DNA of 40,421 nucleotides, taken from an uncultured delta proteobacterium (GTDB lineage: Bacteria > Bdellovibrionota_C > UBA2361 > CAIXSY01). The position numbers and the translations under genes are program-made. The stretch covers positions 1-40,421 of the forward strand of contig CAIXSY010000192.1 in the NCBI GenBank assembly GCA_903922175.1. Direction: 5' to 3'. How positions within the stretch are numbered: the stretch's first letter is position 1; each line of letters begins with the position of its first letter. The notes under the pieces are model-generated. The model was not told the DNA's origin. It saw nothing but the letters and a program-made list of their open reading frames with translations, and searched no databases. Of this stretch, positions 9,395-17,098 are shown piece after piece.

Positions 9395-9453
9395 GTGGAC
9401 GTGCAGGTGCTGGTGCAGGGTGCACGGGGCTTCCAGGGTTATTGAGCAGTTAC
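9395..9453. repeat. Family C element C2: period-6 array plus CCAGGGTTATTGAGCAGTTAC terminus
   Basis: gtggac gtgcag gtgctg gtgcag array, then a terminus exactly reverse-complementary to 6815-6835; abuts the glnA stop codon (9454-9456). Confidence 0.65.
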
Positions 9454-10923
9454 CTAAAAGATCCCCCAAATATGCTGATTCGTCACCTCATGGTGGAAGA
9501 GGATCTCTTCGGTCTTGACGATCGTGCCGAGAGCCTTCGGGCAGCGTTCAGCCGAGGCCATTTTGCGTTCAACGAATTTCTCCTTGTTCCCCTCGCCCAT
9601 CATCTGGCCGACGAATTCGCTCTGCTTGAACAGGCGTACGGCGTCATAGATGTTGTCTGGCAGGAACTTGGTGCGCTTGCGGCGCTCTTCGGAGGTGATG
9701 GTCTCGGTCATCGGTCCTTCAATTCCGGTCTTGAGCAGGGCGAGGAAGGAGAGGTACGGATTGGCGTCCGGTGCTACCGTACGCACCTCGATACGCGCTG
9801 ATTTCTCGTTACCCAACGGGACGCGGATCATTGAGGTACGATCCACCGCCGAGGATTTAATCTGGTTCGGAGCCTCGAAATGCGGATCAAGGCGGCGGTA
9901 AGAATTGACGCTGGAGTTTAGCACCAGGCAGATATCATTAGCATTATTCAAGATGCGATCAACAAAGGTCCAGGCGCTCTTGGAGAGATTGTCTTCTCCC
10001 TTTGCATCCCAGAAGAGGTTCTTGCCCTTGCGCGAGAGTGAGATGTTGCAGTGCATGCCTGAACCGTTAATCCCCGCCACCGGCTTCGGTAAGAATGAGG
10101 CGGTACAGCCCATATTGGCTGCTACCTGTCGTGCGACGAGCTTGTAGAGCTGCACCAGATCCGCCGCCAGTAGAGCGTCGGTGTAGGTGTAGTTCAGCTC
10201 AAACTGCGAGGGGGCCACTTCGGGGTGGTCTTTCTCATTCTCAAAGCCAAGGGCACGCTGCGCCTCGGCTAGACGGTCGATAAACAGCTTGAGGGGATCG
10301 TTGGGGAGCGAGTTGAAGTAGCCGCCGCTTGAGACGAGCTTGAATCCGTTATGTGAGCGATAGCTCTGTTCGGCATTCAATCCCTCAAAGAGGAAGCCCT
10401 CGCTTTCAACCGAGACGTGGGCGATGGTGCCGTCCTTTTTGTAAAGCGCGTCGGTGAACTTAAGCAGCTCGCTGCGCATATCGGAGGCATAGGGGGCGCC
10501 GTCTCGATCTTGGATCAGGCCAAAGACGATAACTTTTCCCGGACCAAAGACGTCGCTGGGCAACCAACGAAGGGAGCCCCAGTCAATGGTGAGGCGCAGA
10601 TCGGATTCACGTACCTGCGAGAATCCGCGAATTGAGGATCCATCGAAGGTCAGATTGTCATACGACTTGAGTAAAAATTTCTTGTCGTAATCGAGCATGT
10701 GGAACTTGCCTTCGAGATCGGTGAAGCAAACCGTAACCGCCTTGAGGCGTTTTTCGTCGCTAAGCTTCTTAAGGTAGTCCTCTTGGAGTTTGTGTGCCGG
10801 GGTGTGATCGAGGATCTTCTTTTTCGCCGTGAGGTTTAGCTCTTCGAGCTCATCGTAGGGGATTTCAAGGAAGTTGCGCAGCTGAATGGCGGGAGCAATC
10901 GGGGTTATGACTGATTGGGGCAT
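9454..10923 (-). CDS. glnA: Glutamine synthetase
   Basis: 489 aa; VCFTDLEGKFHMLDY, DGSSIRGFSQVRESD, ...GINGSGMHCNISL, NSYRRLDPHFEAPNQI, RIEVRTVAPDANPYL. Confidence 0.92.
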   Translation of the reverse strand: MPQSVITPIAPAIQLRNFLEIPYDELEELNLTAKKKILDHTPAHKLQEDYLKKLSDEKRLKAVTVCFTDLEGKFHMLDYDKKFLLKSYDNLTFDGSSIRGFSQVRESDLRLTIDWGSLRWLPSDVFGPGKVIVFGLIQDRDGAPYASDMRSELLKFTDALYKKDGTIAHVSVESEGFLFEGLNAEQSYRSHNGFKLVSSGGYFNSLPNDPLKLFIDRLAEAQRALGFENEKDHPEVAPSQFELNYTYTDALLAADLVQLYKLVARQVAANMGCTASFLPKPVAGINGSGMHCNISLSRKGKNLFWDAKGEDNLSKSAWTFVDRILNNANDICLVLNSSVNSYRRLDPHFEAPNQIKSSAVDRTSMIRVPLGNEKSARIEVRTVAPDANPYLSFLALLKTGIEGPMTETITSEERRKRTKFLPDNIYDAVRLFKQSEFVGQMMGEGNKEKFVERKMASAERCPKALGTIVKTEEILFHHEVTNQHIWGIF

Positions 10924-10953
10924 GTCTGGTTCCTTTTAAATAAGAAAAAAACA

Positions 10954-11135
10954 TAACTGCTCGCCCCTCATAGCAGAAAATCGGATAACGTTGACGTCTA
11001 ACGTCCAACGTCGGACGTAAAACGTCGACGTCTGACGTCCGGCGTTATACGTTTGTCGTCAGCGTCATCGTTCCTCAAAAATCTTCGTCTTACGCTGAGT
11101 ATTCCAATATTCATACAGAGGGCGTGAGTAGTTAC
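10954..11135. repeat. GACGTC-hairpin element (family A), full-length copy A3
   Basis: TIR-like ends TAACTGCTCGCCCCTC ... GAGGGCGTGAGTAGTTAC; core acgttg acgtcta acgtcca acgtcgg acgtaaa acgtcg acgtctg acgtcc. Confidence 0.75.
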
Positions 11136-11273
11136 AAAGAAATAACGTAATTTAATCTAAGAGCTAGATCAATAAGCTTAATATCGGTGAATATTAGTGT
11201 AAAGATGAGCTGTTTTCAAGTATATAAAACGACGCAGGCCCGAACTGTTCATTAACCCGGACTTAATGAGTAA

Positions 11274-12380
11274 TTACGCGCAGACCAAACTAACGGCGCG
11301 CTCCTCCCAATTAAAACGTAGGTCTGCGGCGTAGCGGCTGCACCTGTTTTGCAGCTCGGTTAGGTTGGAGCGTTGTCTGTGCAGCGCCTCGAGCTTGGTG
11401 GCTAACGTTGCCGGGCTATGTGGATCGAAGAGTAGTGTAGTATCGGGAAGAATTTCACGGATCTCTGGGATATCCGAGGCGATAACCGGAATGCTAAGTG
11501 CCAACGCTTCGAGCACTGAATTGGGGGCTCCCTCGTGCAATGATGGGTGAATGACAAGGTCCATGCCCTGCATGGCCTTGGCCAGGTCGTCAACCCAGCC
11601 AAGAAAGGTCACCCCGGCGATCTTCTTCTGCACTACGAAAGCTTTGAGCGAGTTAAGCAGTGGGCCATCCCCGGCGATGGTGAGCGTGGCGGCATCTGGG
11701 CCGCAGCGCTCCTGGAGTAGCACCAGGGCCTCAAGCAGGCGCACTATGTTCTTTCTTGCGTCGAGCACTCCCGAGGTGAAGATCTGCAGGGGGGCGGCCG
11801 GAGCACTTTTTATGCAGGAGGTAGGAGGTGGTAGTAAGGGGACGTCGTTGGGGAGGATCTCGCAGCACCGAAGCGCTCTACCGATGAATCGCTCCACCTC
11901 CGCTCTCATCGATTGGCCCATGCATACGACCACGGAGGCGCTTGAGATCCCAAGGTAGTCGATTAGGTCGCTTATCTTTCTCAAAATTGCTGGTTTGCCT
12001 GTAATTAAGTTAATTTTAAAAACGAGTGAACGTAAGAAGAGCACCAGGGGGATACGGCGTATGATTCGAGCCGGAAGGCAGATACTCGAGTAGAACGCGC
12101 CAAATACGGCGATGCGCTCAATCGGCTGGCGTAGGCAGAAGTACCATAGGTAGAGGGGGCACCAGCAGGTGAATAACGCCCAGAATATGAGACCGCAGCG
12201 CTGTTTGAGCGGAAATGGGATGCGTTGAAAATGGATGGCTGGAACGAGGCTATCTGTCGGGCGATCGAGGGCTAGGTAGTGCACCATGTGCCCCGCAGCG
12301 GCGAGGGCGTTAAGCAGGCGGTAGAGTCGTTTACAGAAGCCGCCCGGCTTATGGGTGTAGTAGATGCTTAGGATATGCAT
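11274..12380 (-). CDS. Glycosyltransferase family 4
   Basis: 368 aa; C-terminal GT4 pattern LTIAGDGPLLNSLKAFV...VTFLGWVDDLAKAMQGMDLVIHPSLHEGAPNSVLEALALSIPVIASDIPEIREIL. Confidence 0.9.
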   Translation of the reverse strand: MHILSIYYTHKPGGFCKRLYRLLNALAAAGHMVHYLALDRPTDSLVPAIHFQRIPFPLKQRCGLIFWALFTCWCPLYLWYFCLRQPIERIAVFGAFYSSICLPARIIRRIPLVLFLRSLVFKINLITGKPAILRKISDLIDYLGISSASVVVCMGQSMRAEVERFIGRALRCCEILPNDVPLLPPPTSCIKSAPAAPLQIFTSGVLDARKNIVRLLEALVLLQERCGPDAATLTIAGDGPLLNSLKAFVVQKKIAGVTFLGWVDDLAKAMQGMDLVIHPSLHEGAPNSVLEALALSIPVIASDIPEIREILPDTTLLFDPHSPATLATKLEALHRQRSNLTELQNRCSRYAADLRFNWEERAVSLVCA

Positions 12381-12383
12381 TAG

Positions 12384-12734
12384 GGTCCCGTCCTGAGATA
12401 AGTATACACATCAGGAGGCAGTGGTGCTATGGGACGGGACCTAAGAAGAAAGACAGTAATGGTGATAAAACGGTATAGTGAAGTGTTGAAATGCCAAGTA
12501 GTGTTAGAGTAGGAGCGTGGAGAGAGCACAACGCGGGACTTGGTTGAGCAATGCGGGATTGGTGCGCGAGGACCAGGAGCACGCGCACGATATTCTTCGT
12601 TCGGGGTTGTTGAGCAAATACAGATCACCGTCCAAACAAAACGGATCCGTTCAACACATTACTGTATTCCATCCCAGGTCCCGGCCAATATCCCCTCTAC
12701 CGCTTGAAGTGCCAGCGGAAATCAGGACGGGACC
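12384..12734. repeat. Candidate MITE (about 351 bp) bounded by inverted GGTCCCGTCCTGA
   Basis: GGTCCCGTCCTGA at 12384 and TCAGGACGGGACC ending 12734 (13-bp perfect TIR); each end is a 58-nt module with its own inner inverted copy (GGACGGGACC at 12432-12441; GGTCCCGGCC near 12677). Confidence 0.55.
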
Positions 12735-12788
12735 TCCCAAAGACAGGGATTTGTCTCATTCCTCGGCATTCGTTATTGTAAGAGGTAT

Positions 12789-13589
12789 ATGAAGACATTC
12801 CGAATTCTCAAGTCGTCGTTATTGGCAGTAGCCTTAGCCTTGCTTTCAGCAGGTCCCCTCCTGGCGCAGGAGGCTGGTGTCTCAGCCGGGCCGGCCGCGA
12901 TCGATACCAACGCGATCAATACCAAGCTGAGCGATGATCTGGTACATAGGCTCGAAAGCGCTGAAGATAAGGACTGGGCGGCGATCTATAAGACGTTCAC
13001 AGAGCACCCCGAGCAATATCAACCCTTTGCACTCTATGCGATGTCGCGAGCGATATTGAAGCGGGGAGACAAAGATGAATCGGCTTTTTGGTATGCCGTG
13101 GGTAAGATTCGCTCGTCGTTCGATGCTGCGCGCTGCGCGGATTATACCGCTGGGGAGTCACTCGTCATTCTGGAACAGCAGTATCCTGAGCTTAGCATCA
13201 ACTTTAAGTGTAAGTATGATCGCTTCCGTAACAGTCTGATCAAGGCTCTCGCCTGGGACGAGAAGAACCCATACAGATACGATCATCGCTGGATTAATCT
13301 TCTCGGGAGCGGTTTGAAGACGAGTGGTTCGATGTCGCTCTCCGAGGCCACGTGGCCGCAGATTCGTCAAACGACCAGAGAAGAGATGGTAAGCACCGTG
13401 CACCAACTTGAATCGCAGGGTAAGGAGCGTTGGAACAGCACGCAGCGAGGTTCTGCTCAAAAGGGGGTGGATGAATACGAGAACACCCTTAAGCGCGCTA
13501 AGGCGGAGAACAACGCCGAGTTAGAGAAGCTCCTTGAGCGTCTCAAGCGCACCAAAGATGCGTTGGAAGCCTGTTTGAAAGAGGGTTAA
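12789..13589 (+). CDS. Hypothetical secreted protein
   Basis: 266 aa; signal peptide MKTFRILKSSLLAVALALLSAGPLLAQ; no recognised domain. Confidence 0.7.
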   Translation: MKTFRILKSSLLAVALALLSAGPLLAQEAGVSAGPAAIDTNAINTKLSDDLVHRLESAEDKDWAAIYKTFTEHPEQYQPFALYAMSRAILKRGDKDESAFWYAVGKIRSSFDAARCADYTAGESLVILEQQYPELSINFKCKYDRFRNSLIKALAWDEKNPYRYDHRWINLLGSGLKTSGSMSLSEATWPQIRQTTREEMVSTVHQLESQGKERWNSTQRGSAQKGVDEYENTLKRAKAENNAELEKLLERLKRTKDALEACLKEG

Positions 13590-13600
13590 GGGAAGTTACT

Positions 13601-14554
13601 ATGTCCGAAGAACTTCTCCTAAGCATCATCATCCCAGCCTATAACGAAGAGTCTGTAATCGGCGAAACATTACGTAAGATCGGCGGTCTGGGGCTTCCTG
13701 ATTATGAAGTAATAGTCGTCGATGACGGTAGCCAGGACGGTACTGCCAAGGTAGCGGAGCAGTCCGGTGTGCGGGTGATCTCGCACCCCTACAATATTGG
13801 TAACGGTGCCGCCGTAAAGACCGGCATTCGCTCAGCTCGCGGCCGGGTCCTCGTATTTATGGACGGTGACGGCCAGCACGATCCGGCGGATATTCCGCGC
13901 TTAGTGAGTAAGATTGCGAACTACCACATGGTCGTTGGTGCACGTTCGCGCGGCTCAGAGACCCACTGGCACCGTGATATGGCGAATGCCCTCTACAACA
14001 AGTTTGCCTCGTTCGTTGCCGATTTCGAGATTAAAGATCTCACCAGTGGATTTCGCGTCATGCGCCGCGACGACGCCGTGCGTTTCTGTGACATGTTCCC
14101 CAATCGCTTCTCCTATCCGACGACCTCAACCCTGGCCTTTATCCGCTCAGGCCGGGCAGTGACCTACCTGCCGATTCAGACTAAGTATCGCGTCGGCAAA
14201 AGTAAGATTAAGCTCTTGCACGATGGGGTCGAATTTCTCCTGATTATCATCAAGATCGCCATGACATTCTCGCCGCTGCGTGTCTTTTTACCGATAAGTT
14301 CGTTCCTCTTCTTCCTCGGCCTGGCGCGTTATGTGCAGACCTTTATCGAATTTCATCGCTTCACCAATATGTCGCACCTGCTGATCAATTCAGCCGTAAT
14401 CGTCTTTATGCTCGGTCTTATCGCCGAGCAGATCGCCGCGCTGCGGATGGAGAAGGGCGACAAGCTCTTTGCTATTGAAGATCAGAAACGCTACCAGGAG
14501 TTTGAGAAGTGGTATAAGGATTCATCCGCAGGGCAAACTCCGATGAGATACTGA
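13601..14554 (+). CDS. Glycosyltransferase family 2, polyprenyl-phosphate sugar transferase-like
   Basis: 317 aa; LSIIIPAYNEESVIGETL, EVIVVDDGSQDGT, VLVFMDGDGQHDPADI, two C-terminal TM segments. Confidence 0.9.
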   Translation: MSEELLLSIIIPAYNEESVIGETLRKIGGLGLPDYEVIVVDDGSQDGTAKVAEQSGVRVISHPYNIGNGAAVKTGIRSARGRVLVFMDGDGQHDPADIPRLVSKIANYHMVVGARSRGSETHWHRDMANALYNKFASFVADFEIKDLTSGFRVMRRDDAVRFCDMFPNRFSYPTTSTLAFIRSGRAVTYLPIQTKYRVGKSKIKLLHDGVEFLLIIIKIAMTFSPLRVFLPISSFLFFLGLARYVQTFIEFHRFTNMSHLLINSAVIVFMLGLIAEQIAALRMEKGDKLFAIEDQKRYQEFEKWYKDSSAGQTPMRY

Positions 14555-14621
14555 AACCGTCAACCGTTTATAGCCGATCTGCCTCTTTCCTGAGGTGGAT
14601 GACCCAGGTTACTATCAAGGC

Positions 14622-14894
14622 ATGGCACTACTCTTCGAATGGGATGCAGCAAAGGCACGGAAAAATATTCAAAAGCATCGTGTGTCATTTGAGGAGGCAA
14701 CATCAATTTTCGGAGATCCTGCAGCAGTTACCATAGAATCTCCATTTCTGGGGGGTGAATATAGGTTCGTTACTATTGGGTATTCTTCTACTGGCAGGCT
14801 TTTAGTAGTGGCGCATACCGATAGAAATGATAGAATTAGAATGATTAGCGTGCGAAAAGCCACAAAGAAAGAGAGGCAACAGTATGAGCAATGA
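14622..14894 (+). CDS. brnT: BrnT-family (DUF497) toxin
   Basis: MALLFEWDAAKARKNIQKHRVSFEEATSIFGDPAAV...EYRFVTIGYSSTGRLLVVAHTDRNDRIRMISVRKATKKERQQYEQ: typical BrnT pattern. ATG 14622 preferred over 14595. Confidence 0.85.
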   Translation: MALLFEWDAAKARKNIQKHRVSFEEATSIFGDPAAVTIESPFLGGEYRFVTIGYSSTGRLLVVAHTDRNDRIRMISVRKATKKERQQYEQ

Positions 14895-15105
14895 TATCGA
14901 ACCAGAATTCGACTTTTCTCAAGGTGCACGTGGAAAATATCATGCAAAGTACCTAAAGGGGACCAATGTCGTGGTTCTTGAGCCTGAGATAGCAAAAATA
15001 TTTCCCGATTCTATCGCAGTCAACAATGCGCTGCGAACATTAATCCAAGCAGCTGGCCATAACCAAACGTTGCAACGGACGCGCAAAGCGCGCCGCAGAG
15101 CCTAA
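14884..15105 (+). CDS. Cognate antitoxin-like protein
   Basis: Overlaps the BrnT stop by 11 nt; MSNDIEPEFDFSQGARGKYHAKYLKGTNVVVLEPEIAKIFPDSIAVNNALRTLIQ matches a common small antitoxin pattern. C-terminal tail NQTLQRTRKARRRA is encoded by a palindromic attC-like sequence. Confidence 0.75.
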   Translation: MSNDIEPEFDFSQGARGKYHAKYLKGTNVVVLEPEIAKIFPDSIAVNNALRTLIQAAGHNQTLQRTRKARRRA

Positions 15106-15114
15106 CGTTCTCGG
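15059..15114. other. attC-like palindromic site
   Basis: ataaccaaacgttgcaacggacgcgcAAAgcgcgccgcagagcctaacgttctcggc; imperfect CGG-A-CGCGC/GCGCG-CCG stem, flanking AACGTT boxes. The canonical R' box GTTRRRY is not present. Confidence 0.3.
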
Positions 15115-15115
15115 C

Positions 15116-15433
15116 TTAGTTCTTATCTCGACCAAATCCAATGGAGCGTTTGTTGGAAGGAATCGGTAGAGCCACTATTTTGCGAATGGCTTCAAAGACG
15201 ATCTTGAATTGTCTATCATAGCGTCTTTCAAGATCGTCTAGCCTCAGCATTAACTCCGAGTTATTTGCGATGAGATTTCTCAGCTGTACAAAGGTTCTCA
15301 TGATCTGAATGTTGACTTCGATTGCTCGCTCAGAGTTAAGGACGGTTGAAAGCATCGCTACACCTTGCTCAGTAAACGCAAATGGAAGTGTCCTTCGCCC
15401 TCCCCAACTTGAGGTCACAATTTGTGACCTCAA
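15116..15433 (-). pseudogene. ORF6N-domain protein, C-terminal fragment
   Basis: LRSQIVTSSWGGRRTLPFAFTEQGVAMLSTVLNSERAIEVNIQIMRTFVQLRNLI: ORF6N C-terminal half; reading frame is open upstream to TAG near 15538 but lacks the N-terminal half and an ATG. Confidence 0.7.
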
Positions 15434-15509
15434 AGCGCCAAACTCTTGAGTTGAAAGAAAGTTACTTAAGCTATAACAAGTTTTGAGGGTAGGGTTTGAT
15501 TCTCCGATT

Positions 15510-15547
15510 AAGCTACTCCCTTGCTGAATAAGCTACTAATAAGCTAC
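15510..15547 (+). promoter_or_regulatory. Three direct AAGCTAC iterons upstream of fic
   Basis: AAGCTAC at 15510, 15530 and 15541, the last two as aatAAGCTAC; the last ends 12 nt before the Fic ATG (15560). Confidence 0.4.
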
Positions 15548-15559
15548 CATAGCTTTACT

Positions 15560-16612
15560 ATGAGATCTTTTTCCACTGAATTCCTCCAAAATATCGAGGT
15601 TCCCGTCGGCACCTCATGGCTGCTCGGTAGCTGTATGGAGGCGCGAGGGAAGCAGGATCTCTGGCTAAAAACAAGGCCGGACGTCCTAAAGGCATTGCGC
15701 GAGATCGCCGTAATCCAATCAGCGGAGTCTTCTAACCGAATTGAGGGAGTAACCGTAGAACGGGCGCGACTTATTCCACTACTCGAAAGGAAAATACGAC
15801 CCCGTGATCGTTCGGAAGAAGAGGTATTCGGGTATCGCAAGGCTTTAGATTGGATCCACTCAAAGCACGCATCAATCGAGATTACCCCCGCCACTATTCG
15901 TCATCTGCATTTCCTTGCGCAATCAGGGTTCTCCGGCGACGCAGGCGCCTGGAAAAAGAAGAGTAACAAAATCATTGAGATTCAAGTGGACGGGAGAAGG
16001 GCGGTTAGATTTATCCCCGTCAGCCCTAAAGAGACCCCCGCGGCTATGAAGGAGACATGCCTAGGTTACAAGCACGCTGGACAGAGCTCCCTACTACCCG
16101 ACGCCCTCGCCATCGCCTCGTTTACTCTTGATTTTCTGTGCGTTCACCCATTCAGAGATGGGAATGGACGAGTGTCTCGATTGCTCTCACTTTTACTGCT
16201 CTATCAATGCGGCTATCAGGTGGGAAGGTTTATTAGCCTAGAGAGAATCATTGAGAGCACGAAAGAGGAGTACTACGAGGCATTGCGCCAGAGCTCGGTC
16301 GGCTGGCACGAGGGTAAACACGATCCGATCCCTTACTGGAACTACTTCCTACGTTGCCTAAAGGAGGCTTATAGCGAACTTTCTAGTCGAGTTTCGATGC
16401 AGGAGGCCCACTCAGGTGGCAGTAGCGAACTCATTCGCAAAAATATTCTAGCTCAGCATTCCGCATTTACCCTCGCTGAGATAACTGAGCAGTTTAAATC
16501 TTCGAGCAATCAACTAGTAAGAAAAGTGCTCTATCAACTTAAAAGCGAGCGCAAGGTCAAGCTCGTCGGCCGCGGGCGTGGAGCTCGATGGAGGGTGCTT
16601 AAAGATAAATAG
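15560..16612 (+). CDS. Fic-domain protein (class II-like) with C-terminal winged-helix-like region
   Basis: HPFRDGNGRVSRLLS Fic motif; N-terminal inhibitory-type motif SSNRIEGV; C-terminal KNILAQHSAFTLAEITEQFKSSSNQLVRKVLYQLKSERKVKLVGRGRGARWRV. Confidence 0.9.
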   Translation: MRSFSTEFLQNIEVPVGTSWLLGSCMEARGKQDLWLKTRPDVLKALREIAVIQSAESSNRIEGVTVERARLIPLLERKIRPRDRSEEEVFGYRKALDWIHSKHASIEITPATIRHLHFLAQSGFSGDAGAWKKKSNKIIEIQVDGRRAVRFIPVSPKETPAAMKETCLGYKHAGQSSLLPDALAIASFTLDFLCVHPFRDGNGRVSRLLSLLLLYQCGYQVGRFISLERIIESTKEEYYEALRQSSVGWHEGKHDPIPYWNYFLRCLKEAYSELSSRVSMQEAHSGGSSELIRKNILAQHSAFTLAEITEQFKSSSNQLVRKVLYQLKSERKVKLVGRGRGARWRVLKDK

Positions 16613-16904
16613 AGTCGCTATGCGCAAGCAATGAGAGTTTAAAATGCAAACTGTTGCGCCGCAGTCTGAGAAGACATTAGGCTAGAAAGAGAATGAAAAG
16701 CCCCGCTGATATTAGTAATAAATTCTTCTCGTCAATTGCACGGCGTTGTCCAATGTGCGCGAACTCGTTTTATTAAATTATTTTTCTCTACCAACCTAAT
16801 TTTTTGCACTCCGAGCGATACAAAAAATGAGCGAGAGAGGTAGACATTCTTAACCCAGGGACCTCAAGTTACTAAAAATTACTACGTCTACATACTTTCG
16901 AATA

Positions 16905-17098
16905 AACACCACATGGTCTTCAATAACTCAACAGGTTGCTTCTGAGCGTACATTGGCGTGAAAGGTTCTTCCACCGAAGGTGGGCTAGGTCTACCCTTTT
17001 TGTGGAGTTATCAATAGCTGTAACATGGTGCAAAAAAGGGTAGACCTTCGTCTGCCCTCAATGCTCTTTCGCCTGAAAATCTCTAGCGGACGGCTGCA
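16905..17098. repeat. Two-hairpin repeat (family B), copy B1
   Basis: AGGTCTACCCTTTTT (16987) ... AAAAAGGGTAGACCT (to 17047), then cgtctgc...gcggacgg; shared with 36840-37060 and 40190-40400. Confidence 0.75.

Noticed and set aside
9210-9518. ORF with SLGLPP repeats (102 aa)
   Set aside because: Arises from 18-nt tandem repeats of family D and overlaps the glnA 3' end antisense; not a credible protein.
10976-11062. ACGT-rich arrays as a possible CRISPR or iteron origin
   Set aside because: Period is only about 7 nt with palindromic pairing and dispersed copies; no spacers, no DnaA boxes or rep gene nearby.
12517-12792. ORF of 91 aa and its minus-strand partner with shared SRPIxPLP..RTGP
   Set aside because: Similarity is due to inverted 58-nt modules of the candidate MITE, not homology of proteins.
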